The translations under genes were made by a program, and so were the position numbers. Positions 1 through 6,113 of a DNA stretch of 12,716 nucleotides are shown here, piece after piece. Within the stretch, counting starts at the first letter, position 1, and each line of letters starts with the position of its first letter. Below the pieces are notes generated by a model, which was not told the DNA's origin, did no database searches, and worked only from the letters and a program-made list of their open reading frames with translations. Location of the stretch: positions 1 through 12,716 of the forward strand of contig JAIRLA010000174.1 in NCBI GenBank assembly GCA_031259795.1, in the 5' to 3' direction. The stretch is from Azoarcus sp. GTDB taxonomy: Bacteria; Pseudomonadota; Gammaproteobacteria; Burkholderiales; Rhodocyclaceae.

Positions 1-1
1 G

Positions 2-85
2 GTGGCGCTCAAAGTGACGGAAGCCAAACTGACTTATGTGGCGCTCGACCGCCACGGCAACAAGCGCGCGGTGCCGGATGAATGA
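2..85 (+). CDS. Acyl-CoA thioesterase, C-terminal end only (YciA/hotdog-fold type)
   Basis: The reading frame enters from outside the window and stops at TGA 83-85, giving 27 visible residues that begin VALKVTEAKLTYVALD and end with AVPDE. The pattern V-T-E-A-x-x-T-Y-V-A-x-D followed by a basic residue and a V-P near the end is what I recall from the last strand of YciA-type hotdog-fold acyl-CoA thioesterases. Such enzymes hydrolyse acyl-CoA to free acid and CoA in the cytoplasm. The catalytic region lies upstream and cannot be seen, so the assignment rests on this tail alone. A hairpin at 154-195 could mark the 3' end of its transcript. Confidence 0.6.
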   Translation: MALKVTEAKLTYVALDRHGNKRAVPDE

Positions 86-153
86 CGCCGGGGGGCCGAT
101 GATGCAGGATACGATACGACGCGAAAAACCTGTTTTCCGAAGCGCCACGGTAA

Positions 154-195
154 CTTGCAAGGCCGCCTGGATTGCTGCGGCCCTCGCATTGCAAG
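154..195. other. Imperfect hairpin downstream of the thioesterase gene
   Basis: CTTGCAA (154-160) pairs with TTGCAAG (189-195), and directly inside GGCCGC (161-166) pairs with GCGGCC (177-182). The loop is 10 nt, with a six-base bulge (183-188) on the right arm. It lies 68 bases after the thioesterase stop codon. No run of T follows, so it is not a classical intrinsic terminator, though it could still act as a transcript end or stabiliser. The right half also resembles a decayed copy of the 42-bp repeat found at 224 and 375. Confidence 0.4.
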
Positions 196-223
196 GCGCT
201 TGTCGTCGCGCCAATCCTCCCCC

Positions 224-265
224 CCTCGTCATTGCGAGGAGCGAAGCGACGTGGCAATCCAGTTC
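224..265 (+). repeat. 42-bp intergenic repeat, copy 1 (left arm of a long inverted pair)
   Basis: The element starts CCTCGTCATTGCGAGG, has the core GAGCGAAGCGACG and ends GGCAATCCAGTTC. It is internally semi-palindromic: ATTGC (231-235) matches GCAAT (254-258), with a small GC-GAA-GC turn at the centre. Its reverse complement lies at 375-416 with 41 of 42 bases identical. From memory, motifs of this kind (CATTGCGAG, then GAGCGAAGCGAC, then GCAATCC) recur between genes in many unrelated bacterial genomes; I cannot give the copy number in this genome. Confidence 0.85.
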
Positions 266-271
266 GTATCA

Positions 272-292
272 TCCGGAGCGAAGCGACGCTGG
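272..292 (+). repeat. Half copy of the repeat core (inner left arm)
   Basis: Contains GGAGCGAAGCGACGCTGG, the central part of the 42-bp repeat without its ATTGC/GCAAT ends. It sits nine bases inside the left full copy and has an inverted partner at 349-369, so the cluster is a nested pair of inverted repeats. Confidence 0.65.
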
Positions 293-348
293 ATAAAAAG
301 GGGGAAGAAAGAGCGGGACGCCCATCCGCTCCCCGCCGTCAAAAAAAT

Positions 349-369
349 CAGCGTCGCTGCGCTCCGCAA
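349..369 (-). repeat. Half copy of the repeat core (inner right arm)
   Basis: Contains CAGCGTCGCTGCGCTCCGC, the reverse complement of the half copy at 272-292 apart from one core base (GCGCAGCG in place of GCGAAGCG). The same A-to-C difference separates the two full copies, so each side of the foldback carries its own variant. The 56 bases between the half copies (293-348) hold a purine-rich stretch and a run of seven A. Confidence 0.65.
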
Positions 370-374
370 GGAAG

Positions 375-416
375 GAACTGGATTGCCACGTCGCTGCGCT
401 CCTCGCAATGACGAGG
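375..416 (-). repeat. 42-bp intergenic repeat, copy 2 (right arm of the inverted pair)
   Basis: Reverse complement of the element at 224-265 with a single mismatch in the core. The gap between the two full copies is 109 bases. The pair could fold into a stem of about 42 bp in RNA or in a single DNA strand. The spacing and nesting resemble paired REP/BIME-type arrangements, but I cannot assign it to a named family. Confidence 0.85.
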
Positions 417-495
417 TGGAGGAGGCTTTCGCAATGACGAGGTGGGGGAAGGGCTTTCGCGATGGCGAGGAAGGGGAAAGGCTTTCGCAATGACG
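402..495. repeat. Truncated repeat ends in near-28-bp tandem phase
   Basis: The motif CGCAATGACGAGG, the outer end of the 42-bp repeat, recurs with the key CGCAATG at 404, 430, 458 (as CGCGATG) and 486. The steps are 26, 28 and 28 bases. The last three units each start GCTTTCGC (425, 453, 481) and are joined by purine-rich filler such as GGTGGGGGAAGG. The units are imperfect and not separated by distinct spacers, so this is a decayed tandem repeat rather than a CRISPR array. Confidence 0.7.
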
Positions 496-501
496 GATTC
501 T

Positions 502-550
502 TCCGATGGACTCCCCCCCGTCCAGTGGACTCCCCTCGTCCGATGGACCT
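502..550. repeat. Short tandem repeat, about 18-19 bp unit, three copies
   Basis: TCCGATGGA (502-510), TCCAGTGGA (521-529) and TCCGATGGA (539-547) are each followed by a C-rich tail (CTCCCCCCCG, CTCCCCTCG, CCTTCCC). The spacings are 19 and 18 bases. The middle unit differs by a two-base swap. It directly follows the 28-bp-phase repeats. Confidence 0.6.
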
Positions 551-600
551 TCCCTCCCCCGCTTGGCGGGCGAGAGGGCGCCCGAAGGGCGGGAGAGGGC
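549..600. repeat. GC-rich double hairpin, CTCTCCC/GGGAGAGGG type
   Basis: Two perfect 5-bp hairpins lie side by side: CCCGC-TTG-GCGGG (558-570) and CGCCC-GAA-GGGCG (579-591). They are flanked by a C-rich left side (CCCTCCC, 552-558) and a G-rich right side (GGGAGAGGG, 591-599) that can pair with each other. Pyrimidine-rich and purine-rich elements like this are, as I recall, frequent intergenic repeats in high-GC proteobacteria. No T-run follows, so a terminator role is unproven. Confidence 0.5.
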
Positions 601-871
601 TTCCAACCAAACGGCGCGCAGCGCCGCTGATCATGCCGTTCGTTTGGGCGGCGGCGGGATGAGGCTGTGGTCGATGTGGGCGCTGGCGGCGGGCTTGGTC
701 GAAGATATGCGCGCCGGGAGGCTGTTTTTGCCTGGAGGCGGAGCGGTCGCTGATTTGTAAGCGGAGTTTGCAATCGGAGGCGTGGAACCGGACTGAAGAT
801 TTCCGCTCGCGCCGCGGGTTTGCGGCCTTTGTGTGTGTTTCGCCGCTTGCTTCCGCGCTGCGGGCGTCATC
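601..871. other. Unassigned intergenic stretch upstream of ubiA
   Basis: About 270 bases with no open frame I can support. Short frames exist on both strands (for example an ATG at 659 giving 33 residues), but they lack a convincing ribosome site and any family resemblance. No tRNA, T-box or riboswitch pattern was recognised. The stretch may hold a decayed gene or unrecognised regulatory DNA; I see nothing decisive in it. Confidence 0.4.
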
Positions 872-898
872 TTGGCTTTGCGGGCGATGCGGTAGAAT
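872..898 (+). promoter_or_regulatory. Candidate sigma-70 promoter for ubiA-pyrF
   Basis: A -10-like TAGAAT (893-898) is preceded by TTGGCT (872-877). The spacer is 15 bases, shorter than the preferred 17, so the -35 match is weak. The -10 box lies 44 bases before the ubiA start codon, a reasonable leader length. Confidence 0.35.
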
Positions 899-942
899 GG
901 CCCTTTCGCATCGCAATGATCCAACGCCAAGGGGAAACGCTC

Positions 943-1821
943 ATGAATATAGTCGCCCGTTTGCCGGTTTATGCTCATTTGATCCGGGTCGATACGCTCG
1001 ACAAACAGGCGGGCACTACGTTGTTGATGTGGCCGACGTTGTGGGGATTGTGGATCGCCGCCGGGGGATTGCCGCCCTTGCATCTGGTGTTGATTTTCGC
1101 GTTTGGCAGTTTTTTGATGCACTCGGCGGGGTGCGTGCTCAATGATTATGCGGATCGCGGCTTCGACGCGCACGTGGAGCGCACCCGCATGCGGCCGCTC
1201 GCTACCCGCGAGGCCAGTCCGCGCGAGGCGATGTGGCTTGCCGCGTTCTTGTTGTTTGTCGCGCTCCTGCTCATCCTGGCGCTCAATGCGCTGGTGTTCT
1301 GGTTGTCGCTGGCGGCGTTGGCGCTGACGCTGAGTTATCCGTTCACCAAGCGTTTTCTTCCCGTGCCGCAGGCTTATCTCGGGTTCGCTTTCAGTTTCGG
1401 CATTCCGATGGGGTTCGCCGCCGTGCAGGATACGGTGCCGGGGTTGGCCTGGCTGCTGGTCGCGGGTAATTTGTTCTGGGTGATTGCTTTCGATACCGCT
1501 TATGCGATGGTCGACCGCGCCGACGATATCAAGCTCGGGGTGATCCGCAGTTCGGCGATTTCCTTCGGGCGCTTCGATGTGCTCGCGGTCATGTTGTGCT
1601 ATGCCGTGTTTTTCACGCTCACGACCATCGGGGGCCTGCTGGCCGGGCGCGGCTGGGTGTTTCTCGCCGGGATGGCGGTTGCCGCCGCTATGGCGGGGTA
1701 TATCTATACTTTGATCCGCGGCCGCGAGCGCGCCCGCTGCTGGCGGGCGTTCGTGTTCAATAATTGGGTGGGCACGGCGGTTTTCGCCGGGGTCGCGCTC
1801 GATTATCTGGTGCGCGGCTGA
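943..1821 (+). CDS. ubiA: 4-hydroxybenzoate polyprenyltransferase UbiA
   Basis: UbiA is an inner-membrane prenyltransferase that joins the polyprenyl tail to 4-hydroxybenzoate in ubiquinone synthesis, with Mg2+ held by two aspartate-rich motifs. The 292-residue product matches the family length. Motif 1 is N67-D68-x-x-D71-x-x-x-D75 followed by R80-T-R-M-R-P; motif 2 is D184-x-x-x-A-x-x-D191-x-x-D194-D195. Multiple hydrophobic helices are evident, for example 47-66, 98-130 and 214-234. ATG 943 is chosen because the mature family N terminus ([16 protein letters not shown]) follows directly and AAGGGGA lies 7-8 bases upstream; longer in-frame starts at 820 and 916 would add an atypical extension. 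pyrF begins 11 bases after the stop, so the two are probably cotranscribed. A ubiC chorismate lyase gene, a frequent neighbour, is not seen upstream. Confidence 0.95.
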   Translation: MNIVARLPVYAHLIRVDTLDKQAGTTLLMWPTLWGLWIAAGGLPPLHLVLIFAFGSFLMHSAGCVLNDYADRGFDAHVERTRMRPLATREASPREAMWLAAFLLFVALLLILALNALVFWLSLAALALTLSYPFTKRFLPVPQAYLGFAFSFGIPMGFAAVQDTVPGLAWLLVAGNLFWVIAFDTAYAMVDRADDIKLGVIRSSAISFGRFDVLAVMLCYAVFFTLTTIGGLLAGRGWVFLAGMAVAAAMAGYIYTLIRGRERARCWRAFVFNNWVGTAVFAGVALDYLVRG

Positions 1822-1832
1822 AGGCGCGGGCA

Positions 1833-2663
1833 ATGGATTTTGTCGCCGCTTTGCGGGCCGCGTGGCGGGAGCGCGATAGTTTGTTGTGCGTCGGGCTGGA
1901 CCCCGACCCGGCCCGTTTCCCGGCGGCGCTGGCGGGACGCCCCCAGGCGGTTTTCGAGTTTTGCCGCGAGATTGTCGATGCCACCGCCGATCTTGTTTGT
2001 GCGTTCAAGCCGCAGATTGCTTATTTTTCCGCGCAGCGCGCCGAAGATCAGCTCGAAGCCCTGATCGGGCATATCCATGCCCGCCATCCCGGCGTGCCGG
2101 TGATTCTCGATGCCAAGCGCGGCGATATCGGCAGCACCGCGGGGATGTATGCCGAAGAGGCTTTCGCGCGCTACCGGGCCGACGCGGTGACGGTCAATCC
2201 GTACATGGGGCGGGATTCGGTGGAACCTTATCTGGGCTGGCGCGGCAAGGGGGTGATTTTGCTGTGCCGCACTTCCAATCCGGGCGGTTCGGATTTGCAG
2301 TTTCTCAATGTCGGCGGCGAAAGGCTTTATGAGCGCGTCGCCCGCCTCGTCGCCGACGAGTGGAACGCGGACGGTAATTGCGCGCTGGTGGCGGGGGCGA
2401 CGTTTCCCGCCGAGATCGCCCGCGTGCGCGCGCTGGTCGGCGATATGCCATTGCTCGTGCCCGGTATCGGCGCGCAGGGGGGCGATATCGCCGCGACCGT
2501 GGCGGCGGGGCGGACGGGCGATGGCGCCGGTCTGCTGCTCAATTCGTCGCGCGCCATTCTTTATGCCAGCGCGGGCGAGGATTTCGCCGCCGCGGCGCGC
2601 CGGGCGGCGCTGGCCACGCGCGATGCGATCAACGCTTGTCGCGCCGCACGGCGCGGGGCGTGA
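1833..2663 (+). CDS. pyrF: Orotidine 5'-phosphate decarboxylase, type 2
   Basis: PyrF catalyses the last step of de novo UMP synthesis, decarboxylation of orotidine 5'-phosphate, in the cytoplasm. The 276-residue product belongs to the longer type 2 class. Visible motifs are the N-terminal VGLDPDP (20-26), AFKPQ with K59, and the catalytic block L92-D-A-K95-R-G-D98-I. Near the C terminus [10 protein letters not shown] forms the phosphate-binding region. ATG 1833 follows an AAGG (1821-1824) with eight-base spacing; a longer in-frame start at 1764 would lie inside ubiA and add an unrelated basic extension. The last 35 bases overlap the convergent end of dacB, and no terminator hairpin is seen between them. 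Pairing with ubiA has no obvious metabolic logic and may simply reflect local gene order. Confidence 0.95.
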   Translation: MDFVAALRAAWRERDSLLCVGLDPDPARFPAALAGRPQAVFEFCREIVDATADLVCAFKPQIAYFSAQRAEDQLEALIGHIHARHPGVPVILDAKRGDIGSTAGMYAEEAFARYRADAVTVNPYMGRDSVEPYLGWRGKGVILLCRTSNPGGSDLQFLNVGGERLYERVARLVADEWNADGNCALVAGATFPAEIARVRALVGDMPLLVPGIGAQGGDIAATVAAGRTGDGAGLLLNSSRAILYASAGEDFAAAARRAALATRDAINACRAARRGA

Positions 2664-4110
2664 CCGGCACGCCATTCCATACCCATTCGATGAGCGCGTC
2701 CTGCGCTTTGTAGGCGTTGCCGGCCTGGGGGTGGTTGATCATCATCACGACGGCGTGGCGGCGTCCGTATTGGTCGAGTACGTAACCGGCGATCGCTTTT
2801 ACGTGATTGACGGTGCCGGTCTTGAGGTGGGCGTAGCCGCGCGCGGGGCTGCTGGCGAGGCGTCGATAGGCGGTGCCGTCGAGTCCGGCGACGGGCAGCG
2901 AGGCGACGAATTCGGGCATCCATGGACGTTGCCAGGCGCGGATCAGCAGTGCGCCGAGGCTGTCGGCGCGGATGCGGGCGCTGCGGGACAGGCCGGCGCC
3001 GTTGTCGATGACCAGTCCGGTGATGTCGATGCGGGCTTCGGACAGGCGCAGGCGCGCGGCCTGGATGCCGGCGGCCACCATGTCGGGGGGCGGCGGTTCG
3101 GCGCGTCCCAGATTGGCGAGCAATTGGCGGGCGATGACGTTGTTCGACCATTTGTTCATGGTGCGCACGATTTCGGTGAGCGGCGCGGATTCGTCGGCGA
3201 TCAGGGTTTGCGCGTCTTCCGGCGCGGTGCCGTGGCGGATTTTGCCGTTCAGTTTTCCGCCCAGTTCTTGCCACAGGGGTTGTATCAATGCCGCGGCGAA
3301 ATCGGGAGGGGCGAGCGGCGCGGCGCTCCAGAAGCGCGGGCCGCAACTGGCGGGCAGGCTGCCGGTGAGTATCAGGCGGTTGTTTTCGAGGCGGGCTTCG
3401 AGGTCACGATACCAGGGGTCGCAGACTTTGCCGGAGGTGGTGATCTGGTTGTCGATGACGATTCCGGCCAGCGGCGGTTCTTCGACAACCTGGACGGGGT
3501 CTTGCGGTTTGTCGCCGGGGAACAGGGCCAGTTGCTGGGTGTTGAAATTGATCAGTAATCCGTCCGCGCCGCTGTTGTAGGGGCGCAGTCCGTGCCCGTC
3601 GAAGGCGTCGGGGTCGTGGGGGGGCAGGACGAGCGCGGAGTGGTCGAGCACGATGTCGCCGTCGATGGCGGCAAGCCCCAGGGCGCGCAGCCGCCGGAGG
3701 ATTTTCCAGAGGCGCTCGTGGCTCAGCGCCGGGTCGCCGCTGCCGATCAGGTAGAGGTCGCCGGAGAGGACGCCGTTGCGGATCGGGACGGCGCTGGCGA
3801 TGTGGGTCGTCCAGGTCCGGGTGGGGCCGAGTTGTTCCAGGGCGACGAAGGTGGTGACGATTTTCATGACCGAGGCCGGATTCATCGGGCGTTCGGCGTT
3901 GAACGAAAGGGTAGGGCGGTTCGCATCCACGGGCTGCACCCAGATCGCTACCGCGCTCTCCGGGACGCGGGCGCGTTCGAGCGCCACGCGCACTCCGGCG
4001 GGAAGTCTGGATGGGGCGGCGGCATGCGCCACCGGGATCAGGACGGACAGCGTGAAGGCGAGCGCCGCCAGAAGAAAGGCGATCGCGGGGCGGCGTGACT
4101 GAAGTGGCAT
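2629..4110 (-). CDS. dacB: D-alanyl-D-alanine carboxypeptidase/endopeptidase, DacB (PBP4) family
   Basis: A class C-type low-molecular-mass penicillin-binding protein of the peptidase S13 family, which in the periplasm removes the terminal D-Ala or cleaves D-Ala-mDAP cross-links. The 493-residue product has an N-terminal signal peptide (hydrophobic core about 9-28, likely cut after AHA30). The three serine-acyltransferase motifs are intact: S80-V-M-K83, S322-N323-N324 and K430-T431-G432. The long insertion between SxxK and SxN is typical of PBP4. There is no clear Shine-Dalgarno before ATG 4110 (the leader is C-rich there), but the start gives a proper signal peptide, so it is retained. Its 3' end runs 35 bases into pyrF. 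The upstream spacer (4111-4206) is shared with the divergent orphan gene. Confidence 0.95.
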   Translation of the reverse strand: MPLQSRRPAIAFLLAALAFTLSVLIPVAHAAAPSRLPAGVRVALERARVPESAVAIWVQPVDANRPTLSFNAERPMNPASVMKIVTTFVALEQLGPTRTWTTHIASAVPIRNGVLSGDLYLIGSGDPALSHERLWKILRRLRALGLAAIDGDIVLDHSALVLPPHDPDAFDGHGLRPYNSGADGLLINFNTQQLALFPGDKPQDPVQVVEEPPLAGIVIDNQITTSGKVCDPWYRDLEARLENNRLILTGSLPASCGPRFWSAAPLAPPDFAAALIQPLWQELGGKLNGKIRHGTAPEDAQTLIADESAPLTEIVRTMNKWSNNVIARQLLANLGRAEPPPPDMVAAGIQAARLRLSEARIDITGLVIDNGAGLSRSARIRADSLGALLIRAWQRPWMPEFVASLPVAGLDGTAYRRLASSPARGYAHLKTGTVNHVKAIAGYVLDQYGRRHAVVMMINHPQAGNAYKAQDALIEWVWNGVPVTPRAVRRDKR

Positions 4111-4137
4111 GGGCGGAAAGGGGGGAAGGGTACAGTT

Positions 4138-4165
4138 TTGGCGACTTTGTGCGTTGCACTATAAC
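4138..4165 (+). promoter_or_regulatory. Candidate promoter for the 4207 orphan gene
   Basis: TTGGCG (4138-4143) and TATAAC (4160-4165) are separated by 16 bases; they match the sigma-70 consensus at 4 of 6 and 5 of 6 positions. The -10 lies 41 bases before ATG 4207. On the opposite strand the same AT-rich patch reads TATAGT (4162-4157), a possible -10 for dacB, but no matching -35 is visible there. Confidence 0.45.
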
Positions 4166-4206
4166 GCGAAGGCATGCGCGGGCGCGTTTGGGCGCGGGGG
4201 AAATGG

Positions 4207-4557
4207 ATGAGCGGTTTTGGGCACTACGAGCGCAGCGCGGCGGAACTGGAACGCGAGATCGTCATTCGCGGGATCGTGCTCGGGCTGGACTGGGGGAATT
4301 CGTCCCAGGTGCGCGCGCTGGCCCGCGAAGCCTTGTTCTGCGCGCCAGAGCGGCGTCTTGCCATGTTGCGCAATCCGGACAGGAAAGAGAGGGCCAGGGG
4401 CGAGCTTTTCGCGTTCTCGGGATTGATGCTGGATGTCATGCGCCAGGGCGCACAGGCGGGTGTTCGTGTTTCCGCTGGAAAGGTCTGGGAAACTTTCGAG
4501 CGCGCGCTGGCCGCCGCATCGCGGGAGCCGCGTCCGGAAGCGGGCGCGGGGAAGTGA
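4207..4557 (+). CDS. Hypothetical protein, 116 residues, not recognised
   Basis: I do not recognise a family. The product starts MSGFGHYERSAAELEREI, has no signal peptide or membrane segment, is rich in Ala, Arg, Glu and Gly, and looks mainly helical. Its one distinctive patch is RGIVLGLDWGN at residues 21-31, followed by an Ala/Arg/Glu-rich probable helix. A cytoplasmic location is inferred. ATG 4207 is preferred because GGGGGA (4196-4201) lies five bases upstream and a plausible promoter lies at 4138-4165; an in-frame ATG at 4174 would lengthen it by 11 basic residues. It sits between dacB (divergent) and lysA (convergent, stops 31 bases apart), so it is a single-gene unit. Upstream signals and independence from both neighbours support a real gene, but without homologues in hand this remains moderate. 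Confidence 0.65.
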   Translation: MSGFGHYERSAAELEREIVIRGIVLGLDWGNSSQVRALAREALFCAPERRLAMLRNPDRKERARGELFAFSGLMLDVMRQGAQAGVRVSAGKVWETFERALAAASREPRPEAGAGK

Positions 4558-4588
4558 GCCGTTGCGCCGTCCGCCTTTTCGCGCGCGA

Positions 4589-5860
4589 TCAGGTCGGGGG
4601 GAATGGTTGTTCCAGCGCATAGAGCGATTCGGGCGTTTCGCGCGCGCGCGCGAGGTGGATTGTGCCGCCATCGACAATGACTTCGGCGGCGCGCGGGCGG
4701 GAGTTGTAGTTCGAACTCATGCTCATGCCGTAGGCGCCAGCCGACAGCAGGGCGAGCAGGTCGCCTTCTTCGACGGCGAGGTCGCGCGCGCGCGCGAGAA
4801 AATCGCCGCTTTCGCAGATCGGGCCGACGATGTCGTAGCGCCGGGGCGGCAGGTCGCGCGCCACGACGGTGACGGCGTCGTGCCAGGCATCGTAGAGCGC
4901 CGGGCGGGCCAGGTCGTTCATGGCCGCGTCGACGATGGCGAAGTTTTTCTCTCCGCCCGGCTTCAGGTATTCGATCCGGGTCAATAGCAGGCCGGCGTTG
5001 CCGGTGAGCGAGCGTCCCGGCTCGAGGCACAGTTCTTCGGGGCGTCCCGCGAACAGTTCGAGCAAGGGGGCGAGGTAAGCGGCAATCGTGGGGGGGGTTT
5101 CGTTTCGGTAACGGATGCCCAGCCCGCCGCCGAGGTCGATGTGGTCGAGGGCGATGCCCGCGGTCGCAAGCCGGTCGACGAGGTCGAGTATCCGGCGCGC
5201 GGCTTCGGTGGCCGGGGCGGGGTCGAGCAGTTGCGAGCCGATGTGGCAGGCGATGCCGCGAACGCGCAGGTGGGGCAGGCTGGCGGCGCGTTGGTAAAGC
5301 GCTGGCGCGTCTGTAAAGGCGACGCCGAATTTGTTGTTCTTGAGCCCGGTGGAAATGTAGGGGTGCGTCTTGGGATCGACGTCCGGGTTGACGCGCAGGG
5401 CGATGGGGGCGGGTATGCCCGACTCGCCGGCGACTTCGTTGAGCCGTTCGAGTTCGGCGGCCGATTCGACGTTGAAGCAACGGATGCCGGCGGCGAGCGC
5501 CTGGCGCATTTCGGCGCGGCTTTTGCCCACGCCCGAGAACACCACGCGCCCGGCGTGTCCACCGGCGGCGAGCACCCGCGCCAGTTCACCGCCCGAAACG
5601 ATGTCGAATCCCGCGCCGAGGGCCGCGAATATCGACAGGACGCCGAGGTTGGAGTTGGCCTTGACCGCGCAGCATATCAGCGCGGGACGTTCGCCGAGCG
5701 CGCGGCGGTATGCTGCGAAAGCGGCGGTGAGCGCCGCGCGCGAGTATACATAAGTGGGCGTGCCGAAACGCGCGGCGATGTCGGCGAGCGCGACGTCTTC
5801 GAGCATCAGCCCGTGTGCGCCGCGGGAGAGGGCGGGCGGCAGGGACTTTTCGTCGTTCAT
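4589..5860 (-). CDS. lysA: Diaminopimelate decarboxylase LysA
   Basis: A PLP-dependent fold-type III decarboxylase that converts meso-diaminopimelate to L-lysine, the final lysine step, in the cytoplasm. The 423-residue product shows the PLP lysine in CCAVKANSN (K67), H206-I-G-S-Q, the phosphate-binding GGGLGI (244-249), E280-P-G-R, the active-site C349-E350-S-G-D and the late AYGMSMSSNYN (376-386). Length and motif order are normal. ATG 5860 overlaps the stop of the upstream lipoprotein gene as ATGA, and no strong ribosome site of its own is visible, so translation is probably coupled. Two alternating CG tracts (4639-4652 and 4783-4796) lie in its 3' part, both encoding Ala-Arg pairs. Confidence 0.97.
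   Translation of the reverse strand: MNDEKSLPPALSRGAHGLMLEDVALADIAARFGTPTYVYSRAALTAAFAAYRRALGERPALICCAVKANSNLGVLSIFAALGAGFDIVSGGELARVLAAGGHAGRVVFSGVGKSRAEMRQALAAGIRCFNVESAAELERLNEVAGESGIPAPIALRVNPDVDPKTHPYISTGLKNNKFGVAFTDAPALYQRAASLPHLRVRGIACHIGSQLLDPAPATEAARRILDLVDRLATAGIALDHIDLGGGLGIRYRNETPPTIAAYLAPLLELFAGRPEELCLEPGRSLTGNAGLLLTRIEYLKPGGEKNFAIVDAAMNDLARPALYDAWHDAVTVVARDLPPRRYDIVGPICESGDFLARARDLAVEEGDLLALLSAGAYGMSMSSNYNSRPRAAEVIVDGGTIHLARARETPESLYALEQPFPPT
4639..4652. repeat. Alternating CG tract in the lysA 3' end
   Basis: Fourteen bases of strictly alternating C and G within lysA, encoding part of the segment HLARARETP. Alternating CG DNA can adopt the Z form and can slip by two bases. Confidence 0.7.
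4783..4796. repeat. Alternating CG tract in lysA
   Basis: Fourteen bases of alternating C and G encoding the Ala-Arg-Ala-Arg of FLARARDL, close after the active-site CESGD motif. A second tract of the same length lies about 130 bases away. Confidence 0.7.
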
Positions 5861-6063
5861 GGCTGGAGATTTTCCGGCGCTGGCGCGGCTTTGGGGGCGG
5901 ATGCATCATCATTGGCGCTGTTCCGGCCGTCATGCGCCGCCGGGGCGGTTGCCTGACCGGCGGGAACGGAGGGCGGCGAGGGCAGGTAAAGCGGCCCCTT
6001 GATGCCGCAGGCCGGCACGAACAGGGCGCAAGCGATGGTTGCCAGGGTGGTCATTGCGCGCAT
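5857..6063 (-). CDS. lptM: LptM (YifL-like) small outer-membrane lipoprotein
   Basis: A 68-residue lipoprotein precursor. The N-terminal 18 residues form a short signal ending V-P-A-C19, and the mature start C19-G-I-K-G-P-L-Y-L-P is the hallmark of the YifL/LptM family. In E. coli this lipoprotein binds the LptD-LptE translocon and helps its oxidative maturation. The remainder (about 29-68) is a Pro/Ala/Asn-rich, probably disordered tail. ATG 6063 is chosen because GGAG lies about 10 bases upstream and it gives a complete signal; the Met at residue 4 is an alternative. The stop overlaps the lysA start as ATGA. It lies 50 bases after mrcA on the same strand, so mrcA-lptM-lysA may be one transcript. 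The cyaY frataxin gene, often found beside this pair, is absent here. Confidence 0.88.
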   Translation of the reverse strand: MRAMTTLATIACALFVPACGIKGPLYLPSPPSVPAGQATAPAAHDGRNSANDDASAPKAAPAPENLQP

Positions 6064-6113
6064 GGACAGGGTTCTCCGGCAAAGGACAGCGTGTCGAGAA
6101 AGGGGGTGGGAAT

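Noticed and set aside
155..493. Short open frames giving peptides such as HCEERSDVAIQ or VIARSEATWQSS
   Set aside because: These are translations of the 42-bp intergenic repeat in different frames, not genes.
402..550. Possible CRISPR array in the tandem repeats
   Set aside because: Units are imperfect, directly abutting or joined by low-complexity filler, too few, and have no unique spacers of constant length; no cas gene is near.
86..942. tRNA, small RNA, riboswitch or insertion-sequence remnant in the large gap
   Set aside because: No cloverleaf, T-box or conserved TTCGA-type arm, no transposase frame and no matching terminal repeats with target duplication were found by eye.
943..1821. 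Alternative longer ubiA start at 820
   Set aside because: It would add 41 Arg/Cys-rich residues upstream of the normal family N terminus and would overlap the candidate promoter; ATG 943 has a good ribosome site.
631..1833. 400-codon open frame on the minus strand
   Set aside because: It lies antisense to ubiA, is very rich in Arg, His, Gln and Pro as expected of a GC-rich shadow frame, and resembles no family. ubiA on the + strand has clear motifs.
2308..3558. 416-codon open frame on the plus strand
   Set aside because: Antisense to dacB, which carries intact SxxK, SxN and KTG motifs; the Gly/Asp/Val-rich product is a typical complementary-frame artefact.
4224..5480. 418-codon open frame on the minus strand in another phase
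   Set aside because: An out-of-frame reading of lysA with an Arg/Pro/Ala-rich product; lysA itself is unambiguous.
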